Assembly: GCA_965204715.1 (NCBI GenBank)
Contig: OZ242009.1
Coordinates: forward strand, 558,001-622,000
Length of the DNA stretch: 64,000 nt
Origin: CATOSP01 sp965204715
Lineage (GTDB): Bacteria; Chloroflexota; Dehalococcoidia; Lucifugimonadales; UBA3495
Direction: 5' to 3'
Below the pieces are notes generated by a model. It was not told the origin of the DNA and searched no databases. It saw nothing but the letters and a program-made list of their open reading frames with translations. The position numbers and the translations under genes are program-made. The number at the start of each line of letters is the position of its first letter. The stretch's first letter is position 1. Below are positions 1 through 8,119 of this stretch, in pieces.

Positions 1-78
1 TACCAGAAGCCCATAGACGTGGCCCGGTTCGACTCCTTGATAGACCGGCTGATCACCTCCCCGCCGGAGTCTCAGTAG
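1..78 (+). CDS. C-terminal end of a probable receiver-domain (response regulator) protein, partial
   Basis: An open frame enters from the left edge and ends at the TAG at 76-78, giving 25 residues. They contain a Lys-Pro-Ile-Asp step followed by an amphipathic helix (residues 3-18), which resembles the last strand-loop-helix of CheY-like receiver domains, where the Lys-Pro is conserved. Only this tail is visible, so the family call is tentative. The stop overlaps the GTG start of the next gene by one base, so the two are probably translationally coupled. Confidence 0.4.
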   Translation, partial: YQKPIDVARFDSLIDRLITSPPESQ

Positions 79-683
79 TGTCCGTCAACACCAAACCGCC
101 TGCCCAGGGGCCAGCGGACGGAGTGACCCCGCCCCCGGTATCAGACGCGGCCTTATCCCTGCTGTACACCAGGGAAACCATTGCAGGAGAGGTCAACCGC
201 CTGGCGGGAGAAATCAGCCGCGATTACCGGGGACTGAACCCTCTGTTCGTCGGGGTGCTGAACGGGGTCTTTGTATTCATGGCAGACCTTGTCCGGGCCA
301 TCGACATTCCCTTGGAAGTGGACTTCGTCCGTGCCCAGAGCTACCTTTCCACCAACAGCACGGGAGACGTGCGGGTATCGGGAGCGGAACGCTTGAATGT
401 TCAGGGCAGGCATGTAGTCCTGGTGGACGACATCGTGGATACCGGCCAGACCACGGCCCATCTCCTGGACTTGCTGCGGCGGGCCGGACCGGAATCTGTG
501 GCCCTATGCTGCCTGCTGAACAACCCTTCCCGCCGGACTGTGGAGGTGAACATCGATTACCGGGGTTTAACCATCCCCAACAAATTCATCGTGGGCTATG
601 GCCTTGACCTTGACCAACGCTGGCGCAACCTGCCGGACATCTACACTATAGAAGAATCTGACCACCGGAAAGAAGCGCCATGA
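78..683 (+). CDS. hpt: Hypoxanthine phosphoribosyltransferase
   Basis: Purine salvage enzyme that joins hypoxanthine or guanine to PRPP in the cytoplasm. The PRPP loop VLVDDIVDTGQT lies at residues 114-125. The C-terminal block around residues 169-187 (NKFIVGYGLDLDQRWRNLP) is the usual purine-binding and metal-binding end of bacterial HPRTs. The 201 residues slightly exceed the usual 170-185 because the first 25 residues are a Pro-rich extension before the canonical helix. The GTG start overlaps the upstream stop, and the TGA overlaps the ATG of the next gene (ATGA), which suggests a tight operon. The usual Lys in the LLDKPSRR-type motif is Asn here (LLNNPSRR). Confidence 0.9.
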   Translation: MSVNTKPPAQGPADGVTPPPVSDAALSLLYTRETIAGEVNRLAGEISRDYRGLNPLFVGVLNGVFVFMADLVRAIDIPLEVDFVRAQSYLSTNSTGDVRVSGAERLNVQGRHVVLVDDIVDTGQTTAHLLDLLRRAGPESVALCCLLNNPSRRTVEVNIDYRGLTIPNKFIVGYGLDLDQRWRNLPDIYTIEESDHRKEAP

Positions 684-1852
684 CCGCAATACCGGAAATC
701 AACACGGATACCCCAACGGCCCAGGATCTGCTGGCGCGGGCGGCTGATCTTGTGCCATTGCTCAAGGGTCGGGCAGCCCACACCGAGGAAATGCGGCGAG
801 TCCCCTCCGAGAGCGTCGAGGAACTGCTCTCACGTGGCCTTTACCGCATCGGGGTGCCCAAGCGGTTCGGCGGGTTTGACCTCGACTATGGACTGGCGCT
901 GGACGTGGCGACCGAGTTGGGCCGGGGGTGTCCTTCAACGGCCTGGTGCTATTGTCTGTGGGCCGCCCACGCCTGGCTGGTGGGTTACTGGCCCCTGCAA
1001 GCGCAGGAGGAAGTGTTCGGAGACGGGCCAGACGTTCTCTGTTCCAGTTCGCTGAACACAGGCACCTCCACCCTCACCCCGGTCGACGGAGGCTACAGGC
1101 TGTCCGGCCGGTGGGAGTTCTCCAGCGGGTGCGACTCTGCAAACTGGATAATGCTGGGAGTGTCCGGTATCGGCGACCGCAACTGGGTCCTGATTCCGAA
1201 GGGAGACTACGAGATCGTAGATACCTGGTTCGTCTCCGGATTGCGGGGCAGCGGCAGCAAGGATATACAAGTCAATGACACATTCATCCCGGCCCACCGT
1301 GTGCTGGACGTTACCACCGCTGGGGACGGGGACTGGAGCGCGTGGGAACTGCACCGCCAGGCCCGTTACCGGATTCCCATTCCCGTGCTGCTGGGCTGGG
1401 ACCTGGTTGCGCCGATGCTGGGAATCGCCCTGGGGATGATCGACGAGTTCACCGCACGCACAATCGGCACGTCCGGTCCCGGCAGGACGGCAGACTCCCC
1501 GGCCATCCACCTGCGGCTGTCGCTGGCCTCTGCGGAGGTGGACGCCGCCGCCGCGCTGCTGGCCGAGGACATCAAGGGGATGTTCCACAAGGCAGAGGCC
1601 GGCGAGACGTTCACCCCGTTGGAACGCGCCCGCTACCGGCGCGACAAGGCGTTCATCACCCAGCTATGCCTACAGGCGGTGAACCGGCTGTTCGACCTGA
1701 GCGGCGGCCATGCCCTTTTCGACTCGGTGGCCCTGCAACGCTTCCACCGCGACGCCCAAGCCGTGGCCCACCGGGACGGATTGATCATGGACCTCGGCGG
1801 CCAGCAGTACGGGAGGGTTGTCCTGGGCTTGGAGCCGGACGCGCGTATCTAG
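680..1852 (+). CDS. Acyl-CoA dehydrogenase-fold flavin-dependent monooxygenase (HpaH/HsaA-like oxygenase component)
   Basis: 390 residues with the acyl-CoA dehydrogenase fold but features of group D flavin monooxygenases: a Cys-Pro-Ser-Thr-Ala-Trp segment near residue 85, a LSGRWEFSSGCDSANW stretch at 141-156 where true dehydrogenases have a different substrate loop, and a C-terminal SGGHALF...LQRFHRDAQA block near residue 343. Family members use reduced FAD or FMN from a separate reductase to hydroxylate phenolic or steroid substrates. No reductase is adjacent, so the substrate and partner are unknown. The ATG overlaps the hpt stop. Function in aromatic or sterol degradation is inferred from the family only. 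Confidence 0.75.
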   Translation: MTAIPEINTDTPTAQDLLARAADLVPLLKGRAAHTEEMRRVPSESVEELLSRGLYRIGVPKRFGGFDLDYGLALDVATELGRGCPSTAWCYCLWAAHAWLVGYWPLQAQEEVFGDGPDVLCSSSLNTGTSTLTPVDGGYRLSGRWEFSSGCDSANWIMLGVSGIGDRNWVLIPKGDYEIVDTWFVSGLRGSGSKDIQVNDTFIPAHRVLDVTTAGDGDWSAWELHRQARYRIPIPVLLGWDLVAPMLGIALGMIDEFTARTIGTSGPGRTADSPAIHLRLSLASAEVDAAAALLAEDIKGMFHKAEAGETFTPLERARYRRDKAFITQLCLQAVNRLFDLSGGHALFDSVALQRFHRDAQAVAHRDGLIMDLGGQQYGRVVLGLEPDARI

Positions 1853-1880
1853 GGGGCAGGGGATTGCTCAGACATTCTCC

Positions 1881-2134
1881 TTAGAGCAACCCCAGACGCT
1901 GTGCATCATTCTCGGACCAGCGGGTATCCCGCAACACCTGACACAATGTTCCCGTGGGCAAAGTTTCGTTGCTTCTGTGATAGCTGAGGACTACTCGCCT
2001 GCCGTCGGCGTGGCAGTACACACGGTGACCGCCTCTGCTGCGCCGGGCATAGAATCCGCCCGCTCCAAGGCGGCAATCCATTGGCGGATTGGGATATTGC
2101 GGAGACGCGAAACCAGGCCAGGAGGGACGGTCAC
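1881..2134 (-). pseudogene. hicA: HicA-type mRNA interferase toxin, frameshifted
   Basis: The GTG at 2134-2132 overlaps the hicB stop and opens a frame giving about 27 residues ending ...QWIAALERAG. The rest of a HicA domain (FYARRSRGGHRVYCHADG and a C-terminal TLCQVLRDTRW) continues one base out of frame, to a stop at 1881. The junction is in the GGCGGGTTC run at about 2052-2060 and one missing base there would restore an 84-codon HicA. HicA normally has a dsRNA-binding-like fold with a catalytic His in a G-S/G-H-x-x-Y context; GGHRVY is visible. Either a sequencing error or an inactivated toxin; its antitoxin is intact. Confidence 0.7.
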
Positions 2135-2361
2135 GCAGGAACAGCCACCTGTATGACATCACCCGAGTCGACATTGGTCAGAGGGATAGTTTCCCCGCAC
2201 TCGATCATATCTTCCAGGACAAGTACGACTGCATCGCGCAGAAACCGTAGGGCATCCTCTCTCGTGTAGCCCCAGGTGGCGGGACCCGGTAGGTCTTCTA
2301 TCCAGGCGCTCCACCGCCCGTCGTCTTCCTCTTGCAAGGTGGGGGTGAAGCTATAAATCAT
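2131..2361 (-). CDS. hicB: HicB family antitoxin
   Basis: 76 residues with the partial RNase H-like HicB fold: an N-terminal strand with aromatic residues, the acidic turn EEDDGRWSAWIEDLPG at residues 11-26, then TREDALRFLRDAVVLVLEDM. This matches HicB/UPF0150 proteins, which bind and neutralise HicA and usually repress their own promoter. There is no extra C-terminal DNA-binding domain. The gene precedes hicA, with a GTGA overlap. The order hicB-hicA is the less common arrangement. No clear Shine-Dalgarno sequence precedes the ATG at 2361. Confidence 0.75.
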   Translation of the reverse strand: MIYSFTPTLQEEDDGRWSAWIEDLPGPATWGYTREDALRFLRDAVVLVLEDMIECGETIPLTNVDSGDVIQVAVPA

Positions 2362-2452
2362 GTGATTCTCAAAGATTCATCGAACTGTAGGCAGACGTAA
2401 CACAGCCATCGCACTGTATCAACAAGAGTGCTACCCAAAGAGAAGGGAGGCC

Positions 2453-3544
2453 CTACCGGTACAGGTTGGTCAGCCAGGCGAGTTTGTTGGGGCGGAATTC
2501 CTTGTCCCTGAAGCCTGGGAAGTCGGCTGAGTAGCGGTAGGCGCGGAAGACGCGGTTGGCATAGCCGAAACGGTCGTCATATCCGAAGAAGGGGTTGGTG
2601 TATTCCCAGACGATTTCCCCCTGCCGCGTGACCTCAAACAGCCTGCCGGTCATCCCGGCACAGACCAGTGTGTTGCCGTTGGGGAGCCGCTGCGCCCCGC
2701 TGATGAAGGCGCTGAAGAAGTCCCATCCCGGCCTGGTCTTGTACTCCCACTTGATTTCGCCGCTGGCAGGGTCTACCTCTATGACCCTGGAACCGGGCTG
2801 CGGGGCCGTGATAGTGTGCCAGCCGTTGTCGAAGAGAAGAATGTCGCTGTTGTCCAGCAGGGTCGGGTCGTGCTGGTGGCCCAGCTCGTCCTTACCCCAC
2901 TTCCAGTTGAACTTGCCGGTGGCCTTGTCCGCAATGCCCACGATGTCGAGAAGGCGGAAGCTGGTCAGTATGTTGCCGTCGGGCAGCACGTTGCAGGTAT
3001 TGCAGTGGGTCCATTCATCGCGGTTGTGGATAGGACAGATGGAGTCCAGTTCCGGGTCCAGGTGCTCATACCCGTGCCATTCCCAGACGGTTTCTCCCGC
3101 CGGATTAACCTCACGGAAGTAGTCGCACCATAGCCCCTCGCCGTCGCCGGTACCAGGCCTGCCGCCCCTAACGCGGTCGGAGATGTCCAGGGGAGTCCTC
3201 TCCCAGCCCAGCACCATCGTGTTGCCATTGTCAAGACGGGTGAAGTCGTGGTGCATGGTGGGTTCCTCGTACTGCCACACCACCGAGCCCTCCCAGTCCA
3301 CTTCCATCAGGATGCCGCCGCGCCCGCCGAATGACGGCCCCTTCCCGGTGCGTCCGGTATGCAGCAGGTTCCCGTTCTCCAGCAGGTATCCATAATCGCC
3401 GGGCTGGTAGGGCATCTGCCAGCGATGGACGAAGTTGCCCTGCATGTCTATAAGGTATACGTCCGTGGTTTCCAGGGGTGCAAAAAGGGTATACCCGTCA
3501 TAGGTCTTTTCCGGCTTATACACCGAGAGTCCCCGTCCGTACAT
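2453..3544 (-). CDS. Arylsulfotransferase (ASST)-like beta-propeller protein
   Basis: About 363 residues built of repeated blades of the form (V/I)xWxY or VWEW with intervening NGN turns (LLENGNLL, RLDNGNTMV, LPDGNIL, LPNGNTLV), as in ASST/PQQ-like propellers. ASST enzymes transfer sulfate between phenols through a His; HNRDEWTHCNTC and GHQHDP are candidate histidine segments, but I cannot assign the catalytic one. The open frame continues 98 codons further upstream, but that part is low in protein character; an AGGAG eight bases before the ATG at 3544 supports the start chosen here. No signal peptide is seen. It diverges from the DUF1800 locus across a 309-bp gap. Confidence 0.7.
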   Translation of the reverse strand: MYGRGLSVYKPEKTYDGYTLFAPLETTDVYLIDMQGNFVHRWQMPYQPGDYGYLLENGNLLHTGRTGKGPSFGGRGGILMEVDWEGSVVWQYEEPTMHHDFTRLDNGNTMVLGWERTPLDISDRVRGGRPGTGDGEGLWCDYFREVNPAGETVWEWHGYEHLDPELDSICPIHNRDEWTHCNTCNVLPDGNILTSFRLLDIVGIADKATGKFNWKWGKDELGHQHDPTLLDNSDILLFDNGWHTITAPQPGSRVIEVDPASGEIKWEYKTRPGWDFFSAFISGAQRLPNGNTLVCAGMTGRLFEVTRQGEIVWEYTNPFFGYDDRFGYANRVFRAYRYSADFPGFRDKEFRPNKLAWLTNLYR

Positions 3545-3704
3545 TGACATCGCTCCTGGGTTGTTTCCGGCTTCCATGCCTGCCGTCGGGCGGCAAATCT
3601 TGGGCATTCTATGTGGGCAGGGTATTACCGTCAAGGACGGGGCGAGAATCAGCTCGTCTCGTGCGGAGGAGGCTCCTGCAAAGTCCTTTCGGGACGCAAT
3701 CTTG

Positions 3705-3733
3705 TTGACAAGATGGGCTGAATTCAAGACAAT
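3705..3733 (+). promoter_or_regulatory. Predicted promoter for the DUF1800-DUF1501-NHL locus
   Basis: TTGACA at 3705-3710, a 17-bp spacer and GACAAT at 3728-3733. It lies in the 309-bp gap (3545-3853) between the divergent ASST-like and DUF1800 genes and would give a leader of about 115 nt. Nothing else convincing is seen in this gap. Confidence 0.45.
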
Positions 3734-3853
3734 TGGCCCAAGCCCCGGATACACCGGGATGGTATTCGTGTGGCACCGACGCCACCTGGCAATCGGCCTG
3801 AGTTGGCGTGGTGTCCTGACACACGGGATTAGACACATAAGGGAGGAAAGGCA

Positions 3854-5254
3854 ATGTCCGATAATGATATAGCCCTAATGGGCCACCTGATGCGCCGGGC
3901 TGGTTTCGGCGCCACCCGCGAGGAACTGGAAGCGCGGGCGGCCAAGGGGTACGAGGCGACCGTTGAGGAGCTGCTCAACCCTGAGGAAACGCCCGTGGAC
4001 TACTTCGACCTGCAACGCTACCACGGCTGGACGTGGAAGCCAGGCACCGTGCAGGGAATGGGCGCGGCGGAGTGGATGCACAACCTGATCAACAGCAAGC
4101 GCCCGCTGGAAGAGAAGATGACGCTGTTCTGGCACCAGGTCTTCGCCACCGGCGTCTCCAAGGTTGACCATTACGACGAGCTGAATGACCAGATCAACCT
4201 TTTCCGCGAGAATGGTCTGGGCAACTACAAGAAACTCCTGCTCGCCCTGGCGCAGGACCCGGCCATGCTCTACTGGCTGGACAACAACGAGAACCACAAG
4301 GACGCGGTGAACGAGAACTGGGGCCGCGAGCTGCTGGAACTGTTCAGCATGGGCGTGGGGAACTACACCGAAGTGGATGTCCGCGAATGCTCTCGTGCTT
4401 TCACAGGCTGGACCATCACCCCCAAGCTGGCCAGGTTCCCGATGGGCCGGTTCGACTGGTTCTTCGAGTACCGGGACGAAGACCACGACGACACGGAGAA
4501 GACCTTCCTGGGCGAGACGGGCAACTTCGACGGCGAGGACATCATCGACATCGTCTGCCGCCAGCCCGCCACCGCTGAGTTCATCGCCCGCCACCTCTAC
4601 AACTTCTTCGTCGCCGACGAACCCCAGGTCCCGGCCTGGGCCGTGACCCCTCCCAACGACCAGGACGCCATCGGCCTGCTGGCCGATACCCTGATCGAGT
4701 CGGACTACGACATCAGGGCCACCCTCAGGGTCCTCTTCAACTCTGACTTCTTCAAGAACGCCCGCTTCGCCAGGCTGAAGAGTCCCACCGAGGTGGTGGT
4801 TGGCACCCTCAGGCTGGTGGGCGGGGCCGAGTTCCCGGCCCCGGGCCTGGGCGACCTCTCCCGGCAGCCCTGCTACATGGGCCAGGACCTGCTGAACCCC
4901 CCCAGCGTCGAGGGCTGGCACACCGGGGTTGAGTGGATCAACAGCGGCTCCTTGATGCGCCGGGTGAACTTCACCGCCGACCTGGTGGGCGACACCCGGC
5001 GGCCGGGCATCCAGTCCATGGTCCGGCGGCTCAGGGAGCAGGGAGTTGCCACGCCGGAGCAGCTGGTCGACGGCTGCCTGGACCTTTTGGGTCCCCTGGA
5101 AGTGGCCGGGGAGAGCCGGAAGGAACTGGTGGGGTTCGTGTCCGAGTCGGGCGGCGTTGCCTGGGACACTGCGGAGAACATCGCCGCCGCCACGGAGCGG
5201 GTGGGCGAACTGCTCCAGCTCATCGTCTCCCTGCGGGAGTACCAGTACGCCTAG
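3854..5254 (+). CDS. DUF1800 family protein
   Basis: 466 residues with the hallmarks of DUF1800: LMRRAGFGATREEL at 12-25, LFWHQVFAT at 91-99, NENWGRELLELFSMG at 153-167 and RAFTGW at 181-186. The biochemical role of the family is unsettled; members are almost always paired with a DUF1501 gene, as here, and are thought to act in export or on the cell surface. GGAGG seven bases before the ATG supports the start. No Tat or Sec signal is present, unlike many relatives. First gene of a plus-strand run with DUF1501 and NHL genes. Confidence 0.85.
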   Translation: MSDNDIALMGHLMRRAGFGATREELEARAAKGYEATVEELLNPEETPVDYFDLQRYHGWTWKPGTVQGMGAAEWMHNLINSKRPLEEKMTLFWHQVFATGVSKVDHYDELNDQINLFRENGLGNYKKLLLALAQDPAMLYWLDNNENHKDAVNENWGRELLELFSMGVGNYTEVDVRECSRAFTGWTITPKLARFPMGRFDWFFEYRDEDHDDTEKTFLGETGNFDGEDIIDIVCRQPATAEFIARHLYNFFVADEPQVPAWAVTPPNDQDAIGLLADTLIESDYDIRATLRVLFNSDFFKNARFARLKSPTEVVVGTLRLVGGAEFPAPGLGDLSRQPCYMGQDLLNPPSVEGWHTGVEWINSGSLMRRVNFTADLVGDTRRPGIQSMVRRLREQGVATPEQLVDGCLDLLGPLEVAGESRKELVGFVSESGGVAWDTAENIAAATERVGELLQLIVSLREYQYA

Positions 5255-5287
5255 TCATCACCGGGAACGCGAACAGGAACGCGAAGG

Positions 5288-5309
5288 CGGGCCGGGGGTT
5301 CCCGGCCCG
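5288..5309 (+). other. Intercistronic GC hairpin between DUF1800 and DUF1501
   Basis: Perfect 9-bp stem CGGGCCGGG / CCCGGCCCG with a GGTT loop, in the 97-bp space between the two genes. No U-tract follows, so mRNA stabilisation or partial attenuation is more likely than termination. Confidence 0.6.
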
Positions 5310-5351
5310 TTCCCGGACATCAATCTGGAGTTTACCGGAGGTTAGCCAGCC

Positions 5352-6482
5352 ATGACCCAGTCGAACAAAGACCCGGTGCTGGTCGTCCTGCAGATGACCG
5401 GAGGCAACGACTATCTGAACACGGTGATCCCCTACTCCAACCCCCTCTACCGGGACAACCGGCCCGTGGTGGGCGTGCCCGAGGACCGGGTGCTGCCTCT
5501 GGACGGCAAGATCGCCTTTCACCCGGAGATGGGACCCGTCAAGTCCCTGTACGACCAGGGGAACGTGGCGGTGATTCACGGGGTTGGCTACGCCAACTCC
5601 CCCCGCTCCCACTTCCGCTCCATGGACATCTGGCACACCTGCGAGCCGGACAAGCTGGGCACCGAGGGCTGGCTGGGCCGGGCCACCCGGGAGATAGACC
5701 CGAACAAGGAGAACGTGCTGACCACGGTGAGCTTCGGGCCGTCTCTGTTCCGCGCTCTGGCTCTGCCGGGGGTGCCGGTGGCCTGCGTGGACGACCTGGA
5801 CAACTACGGGCTGCTGCCTGGGATCACCGAGTCGCAGCAGCGCTCGCGGATCCTGGACCGGTTCGCCCGGCTCTACTCGCCGGTGATGGGGTCGTCGGCG
5901 GTGATGGACTACATGGGGCAGACGGGCCTGGACACCCTGGAGGGGGCGGACATCCTGAAGGAAGCGCCGAAGAAGTACTCCTCCACGGTGGAGTACCCGG
6001 ACACGGCGATAGCGGCGAAGCTGAAGGGCATATCGCAGATACACCAGGCCGGGTTCGGGACCCGGATCCTGTACTGCGACCACGGGAGCTTTGACAGCCA
6101 CTCGAACCAGACGGGGATGCACGACAAGCTGTGGAAGGACGTGTCGGAGGCGGTTGAGTGCTTCTTCGACGATCTGAGGGAGCACGGCATGTCGGACAAC
6201 GTGGTGATGCTGCTGTTCACGGAGTTCGGGCGGCGGACCCACGACAACGGGTCCGGGACGGACCACGGCGCGGGCGGCGCGGCCTTCGTGATCGGCGACC
6301 CGGTGCGGGGCGGGCAGTACAGCGAGATGCCGTCCCTGGAGGCCAAGGACCTGGAGCAGGGGGACGTGGTGCCGAACCACGACTTCCGGGGCATCTACTC
6401 GGCCCTGCTTGAGGACTGGATGGGCCTCGACGCCAAGCCCCTGGTCGGCGGCTCCTTCGAAAAGCTCCCCTTCCTGGGTTAA
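5352..6482 (+). CDS. DUF1501 family protein (alkaline phosphatase/sulfatase-fold)
   Basis: 376 residues. The N-terminal LQMTGGNDYLNTVIPY (13-28), the HGVGYANSPRSHFRSMDIWH block (76-95) and TEFGRRTHDN...GTDHG near residues 289-305 are the conserved DUF1501 signatures; the DHG motif resembles metal ligands of the alkaline phosphatase superfamily. DUF1501 proteins usually begin with a twin-arginine signal, which is missing here, so the protein would be cytoplasmic unless exported with a partner. An ACCGGAGG-type site precedes the ATG. It is paired with the upstream DUF1800 gene and followed by a strong hairpin and an NHL-repeat gene. Confidence 0.85.
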   Translation: MTQSNKDPVLVVLQMTGGNDYLNTVIPYSNPLYRDNRPVVGVPEDRVLPLDGKIAFHPEMGPVKSLYDQGNVAVIHGVGYANSPRSHFRSMDIWHTCEPDKLGTEGWLGRATREIDPNKENVLTTVSFGPSLFRALALPGVPVACVDDLDNYGLLPGITESQQRSRILDRFARLYSPVMGSSAVMDYMGQTGLDTLEGADILKEAPKKYSSTVEYPDTAIAAKLKGISQIHQAGFGTRILYCDHGSFDSHSNQTGMHDKLWKDVSEAVECFFDDLREHGMSDNVVMLLFTEFGRRTHDNGSGTDHGAGGAAFVIGDPVRGGQYSEMPSLEAKDLEQGDVVPNHDFRGIYSALLEDWMGLDAKPLVGGSFEKLPFLG

Positions 6483-6490
6483 GAAACTGA

Positions 6491-6523
6491 GGGACTGCGC
6501 CGACGAGAGCGCGGCGCAGTCCC
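6491..6523 (+). terminator. Strong hairpin after the DUF1501 gene
   Basis: Perfect 12-bp stem GGGACTGCGCCG / CGGCGCAGTCCC with a 9-nt loop, starting 9 bases after the stop. A run of five T occurs only about 17 bases downstream, so this may be a partial terminator or an mRNA-processing/stability hairpin ahead of the NHL gene. Confidence 0.5.
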
Positions 6524-6572
6524 ATCGGACCCAACTACGTTTTTATCAATCAGAGGTCAGCGGAGGACTACC

Positions 6573-7607
6573 ATGCTCACACGAACGGTGGCCGGAAGGA
6601 CGTTTGACTACAGTCATGCTGTGGGCGGACGTTACATCGGCCAACCCTGCAGCTTGGCCGTCGGATCTGGGAACACGGTCTACGTGCTGCTGCGGGGCGG
6701 CGAAAACATCAGCAATGTGGCTTGGAACAGGACGGGGACCGGGGCGCGGGTTGCCCGCCTGTCCATTCCCGAGACCGCCGGAGACGAGGAGTTCATCGGC
6801 GAGGCGGGAAGCTACGGCGACGGCGACGGCGAGTACATCTGGCCCACCGGCCTGGCTCTGGACAGCCAGGAGAACGTCTACGTTACCGATGAGTGGATGA
6901 ATCGCATCACCGTCACCGACCGCGAGGGCAAATTCATCTGCTCCTGGGGCGCAACCGGGACCGGAAACGGTGAGTTCGACGGCCCGGCCGGTATCGCCGT
7001 GGACGCCGATGACAACCTGTACATCGTCGACAGCCGCAACCACCGGGTGCAGAAGACCACCAAGGACGGTAAGTTCCTTGGCAAGTGGGGATCGCTCGGC
7101 AGCGGCTCCGGAGAGTTCGATTCCCCTTGGGGCATCTGCCTTGACGGCGAGGGCAACGTTTACGTGGCCGACCACAAGAACGACCGCGTTCAGAAGTTCA
7201 CCTCAGATGGCGAGTACCTCTCGTCTTTCGGCAGTTCGGGCACGGGCCGGGGCGAGGTCACGCGCCCCACCGACGTGGCAGTGGACCCAGACGGGGATGT
7301 CTACATCTGTGACTGGGCCAATGACCGGGTCCAAGCATACGCTCCTAACGGCGAGTTCATTACCACCTTCATCGGGGATGCCCAGCAACTTGCCCTGTGG
7401 CACCAGATGACCGTCGACGCCAACACGGACGTGATCAAGGCGCGCCGCCGTGTCACTACCCTGGAGCCGGAATGGCGCCTTGCCATGCCCCGCGCCGTGG
7501 CCTTCGATGAGGAGAAGAGCCGTCTCATGGTCGCCGACACCCAGCGGGGCCGCATCCAGATATACAACAAGCTCAAGGACTACCTGGAACCCCAGTTCAA
7601 CCTGTAG
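6573..7607 (+). CDS. NHL-repeat beta-propeller protein
   Basis: 344 residues with four clear NHL blades between about residues 85 and 285, each of the form P.GIAVD...NLYI.DS.NHRVQ, and a fifth, degenerate one near the C-terminus (AVAFDEEKSRLMVADTQRGRIQIY). NHL propellers bind proteins, RNA or polysaccharide and some act as peptidyl-glycine lyases; no catalytic signature is visible. No signal peptide. It follows the DUF1800/DUF1501 pair, while a second, different propeller gene (ASST-like) diverges from the same locus, so a shared substrate or surface structure is possible. A sequence like GGTCAGCGGAGG precedes the ATG. Confidence 0.8.
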   Translation: MLTRTVAGRTFDYSHAVGGRYIGQPCSLAVGSGNTVYVLLRGGENISNVAWNRTGTGARVARLSIPETAGDEEFIGEAGSYGDGDGEYIWPTGLALDSQENVYVTDEWMNRITVTDREGKFICSWGATGTGNGEFDGPAGIAVDADDNLYIVDSRNHRVQKTTKDGKFLGKWGSLGSGSGEFDSPWGICLDGEGNVYVADHKNDRVQKFTSDGEYLSSFGSSGTGRGEVTRPTDVAVDPDGDVYICDWANDRVQAYAPNGEFITTFIGDAQQLALWHQMTVDANTDVIKARRRVTTLEPEWRLAMPRAVAFDEEKSRLMVADTQRGRIQIYNKLKDYLEPQFNL

Positions 7608-7629
7608 CAGACCAGACGAGTGGATCCCC

Positions 7630-7643
7630 CCCGCTTTCGCGGG
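7630..7643. repeat. REP-like short palindrome
   Basis: CCCGCTTTCGCGGG (5-bp stem, 4-nt loop) followed by AATGACGGG. This resembles the short extragenic palindromes of the form CCCGC-TTTC-GCGGGAATGAC seen scattered in many high-GC genomes. Only one copy was noticed here. Confidence 0.4.
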
Positions 7644-7683
7644 AATGACGGGTAGGGGTGTGAGGATGACAGGCTAACGAACA

Positions 7684-7713
7684 GCGTCCCCGGTCGAGCC
7701 TGACCGGGGACGC
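7684..7713 (+). terminator. Strong hairpin after the NHL gene
   Basis: Perfect 12-bp stem GCGTCCCCGGTC / GACCGGGGACGC with a GAGCCT loop, 76 bases after the NHL stop. There is no U-tract, so intrinsic termination is uncertain. Confidence 0.5.
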
Positions 7714-7747
7714 GAAACTTGTACATTGAGGGACGGACTCCCAGCGC

Positions 7748-8119
7748 ATGTGCTGGCCGGTATGGGGGGACGTTCTTCGAGCGGAGCGTCCAGACGTGGA
7801 CTCGGAATCAGCCCGGAAATACATTGAGATGGCCCGTGAACGTCCGGACATTATCTGCGCTGACGTGCCCCTGGAAATTCTGGAGGCGGCAACCGACGAC
7901 GACAACGAGCCTTCCCCGTTCATCCAGGATTTCCTGGAGGCCGGGCATCGCCAGTGGCTCATCCAGACCCAGGGCCGGGTACGGAAGAGCGAGCAGATGG
8001 TCAAGAACGCGGTGGTAGTCCTGTGGGTCCGCGCCACCCGCCTCTACAACAACCGCAGCCTCAACCGCCCAGACCCGGACGAGGCCAAACCCTTCTTCAG
8101 CGACGAGGGGCTTTACTAA
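7748..8119 (+). CDS. Hypothetical protein, 123 residues
   Basis: I do not recognise this family. The protein is acidic to neutral and soluble, with a Cys-Trp-Pro-Val-Trp start, a helical stretch around SARKYIEMARERPDII (21-36) and a helix around residues 85-105 (KNAVVVLWVRATRLYNN). A stop lies in frame just upstream, so the ATG at 7748 is the first possible start; there is no good ribosome site, and a later start is possible. It follows the NHL gene past a hairpin and may be transcribed separately. Its stop overlaps the end of the convergent HAD gene by four bases. Confidence 0.5.
   Translation: MCWPVWGDVLRAERPDVDSESARKYIEMARERPDIICADVPLEILEAATDDDNEPSPFIQDFLEAGHRQWLIQTQGRVRKSEQMVKNAVVVLWVRATRLYNNRSLNRPDPDEAKPFFSDEGLY

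Noticed and set aside
3875..4921. Long minus-strand open frame (348 codons) under the DUF1800 gene
   Set aside because: It is the antisense shadow of a high-GC gene with family motifs on the plus strand; its translation is Val/Gly/Glu-rich without recognisable features.
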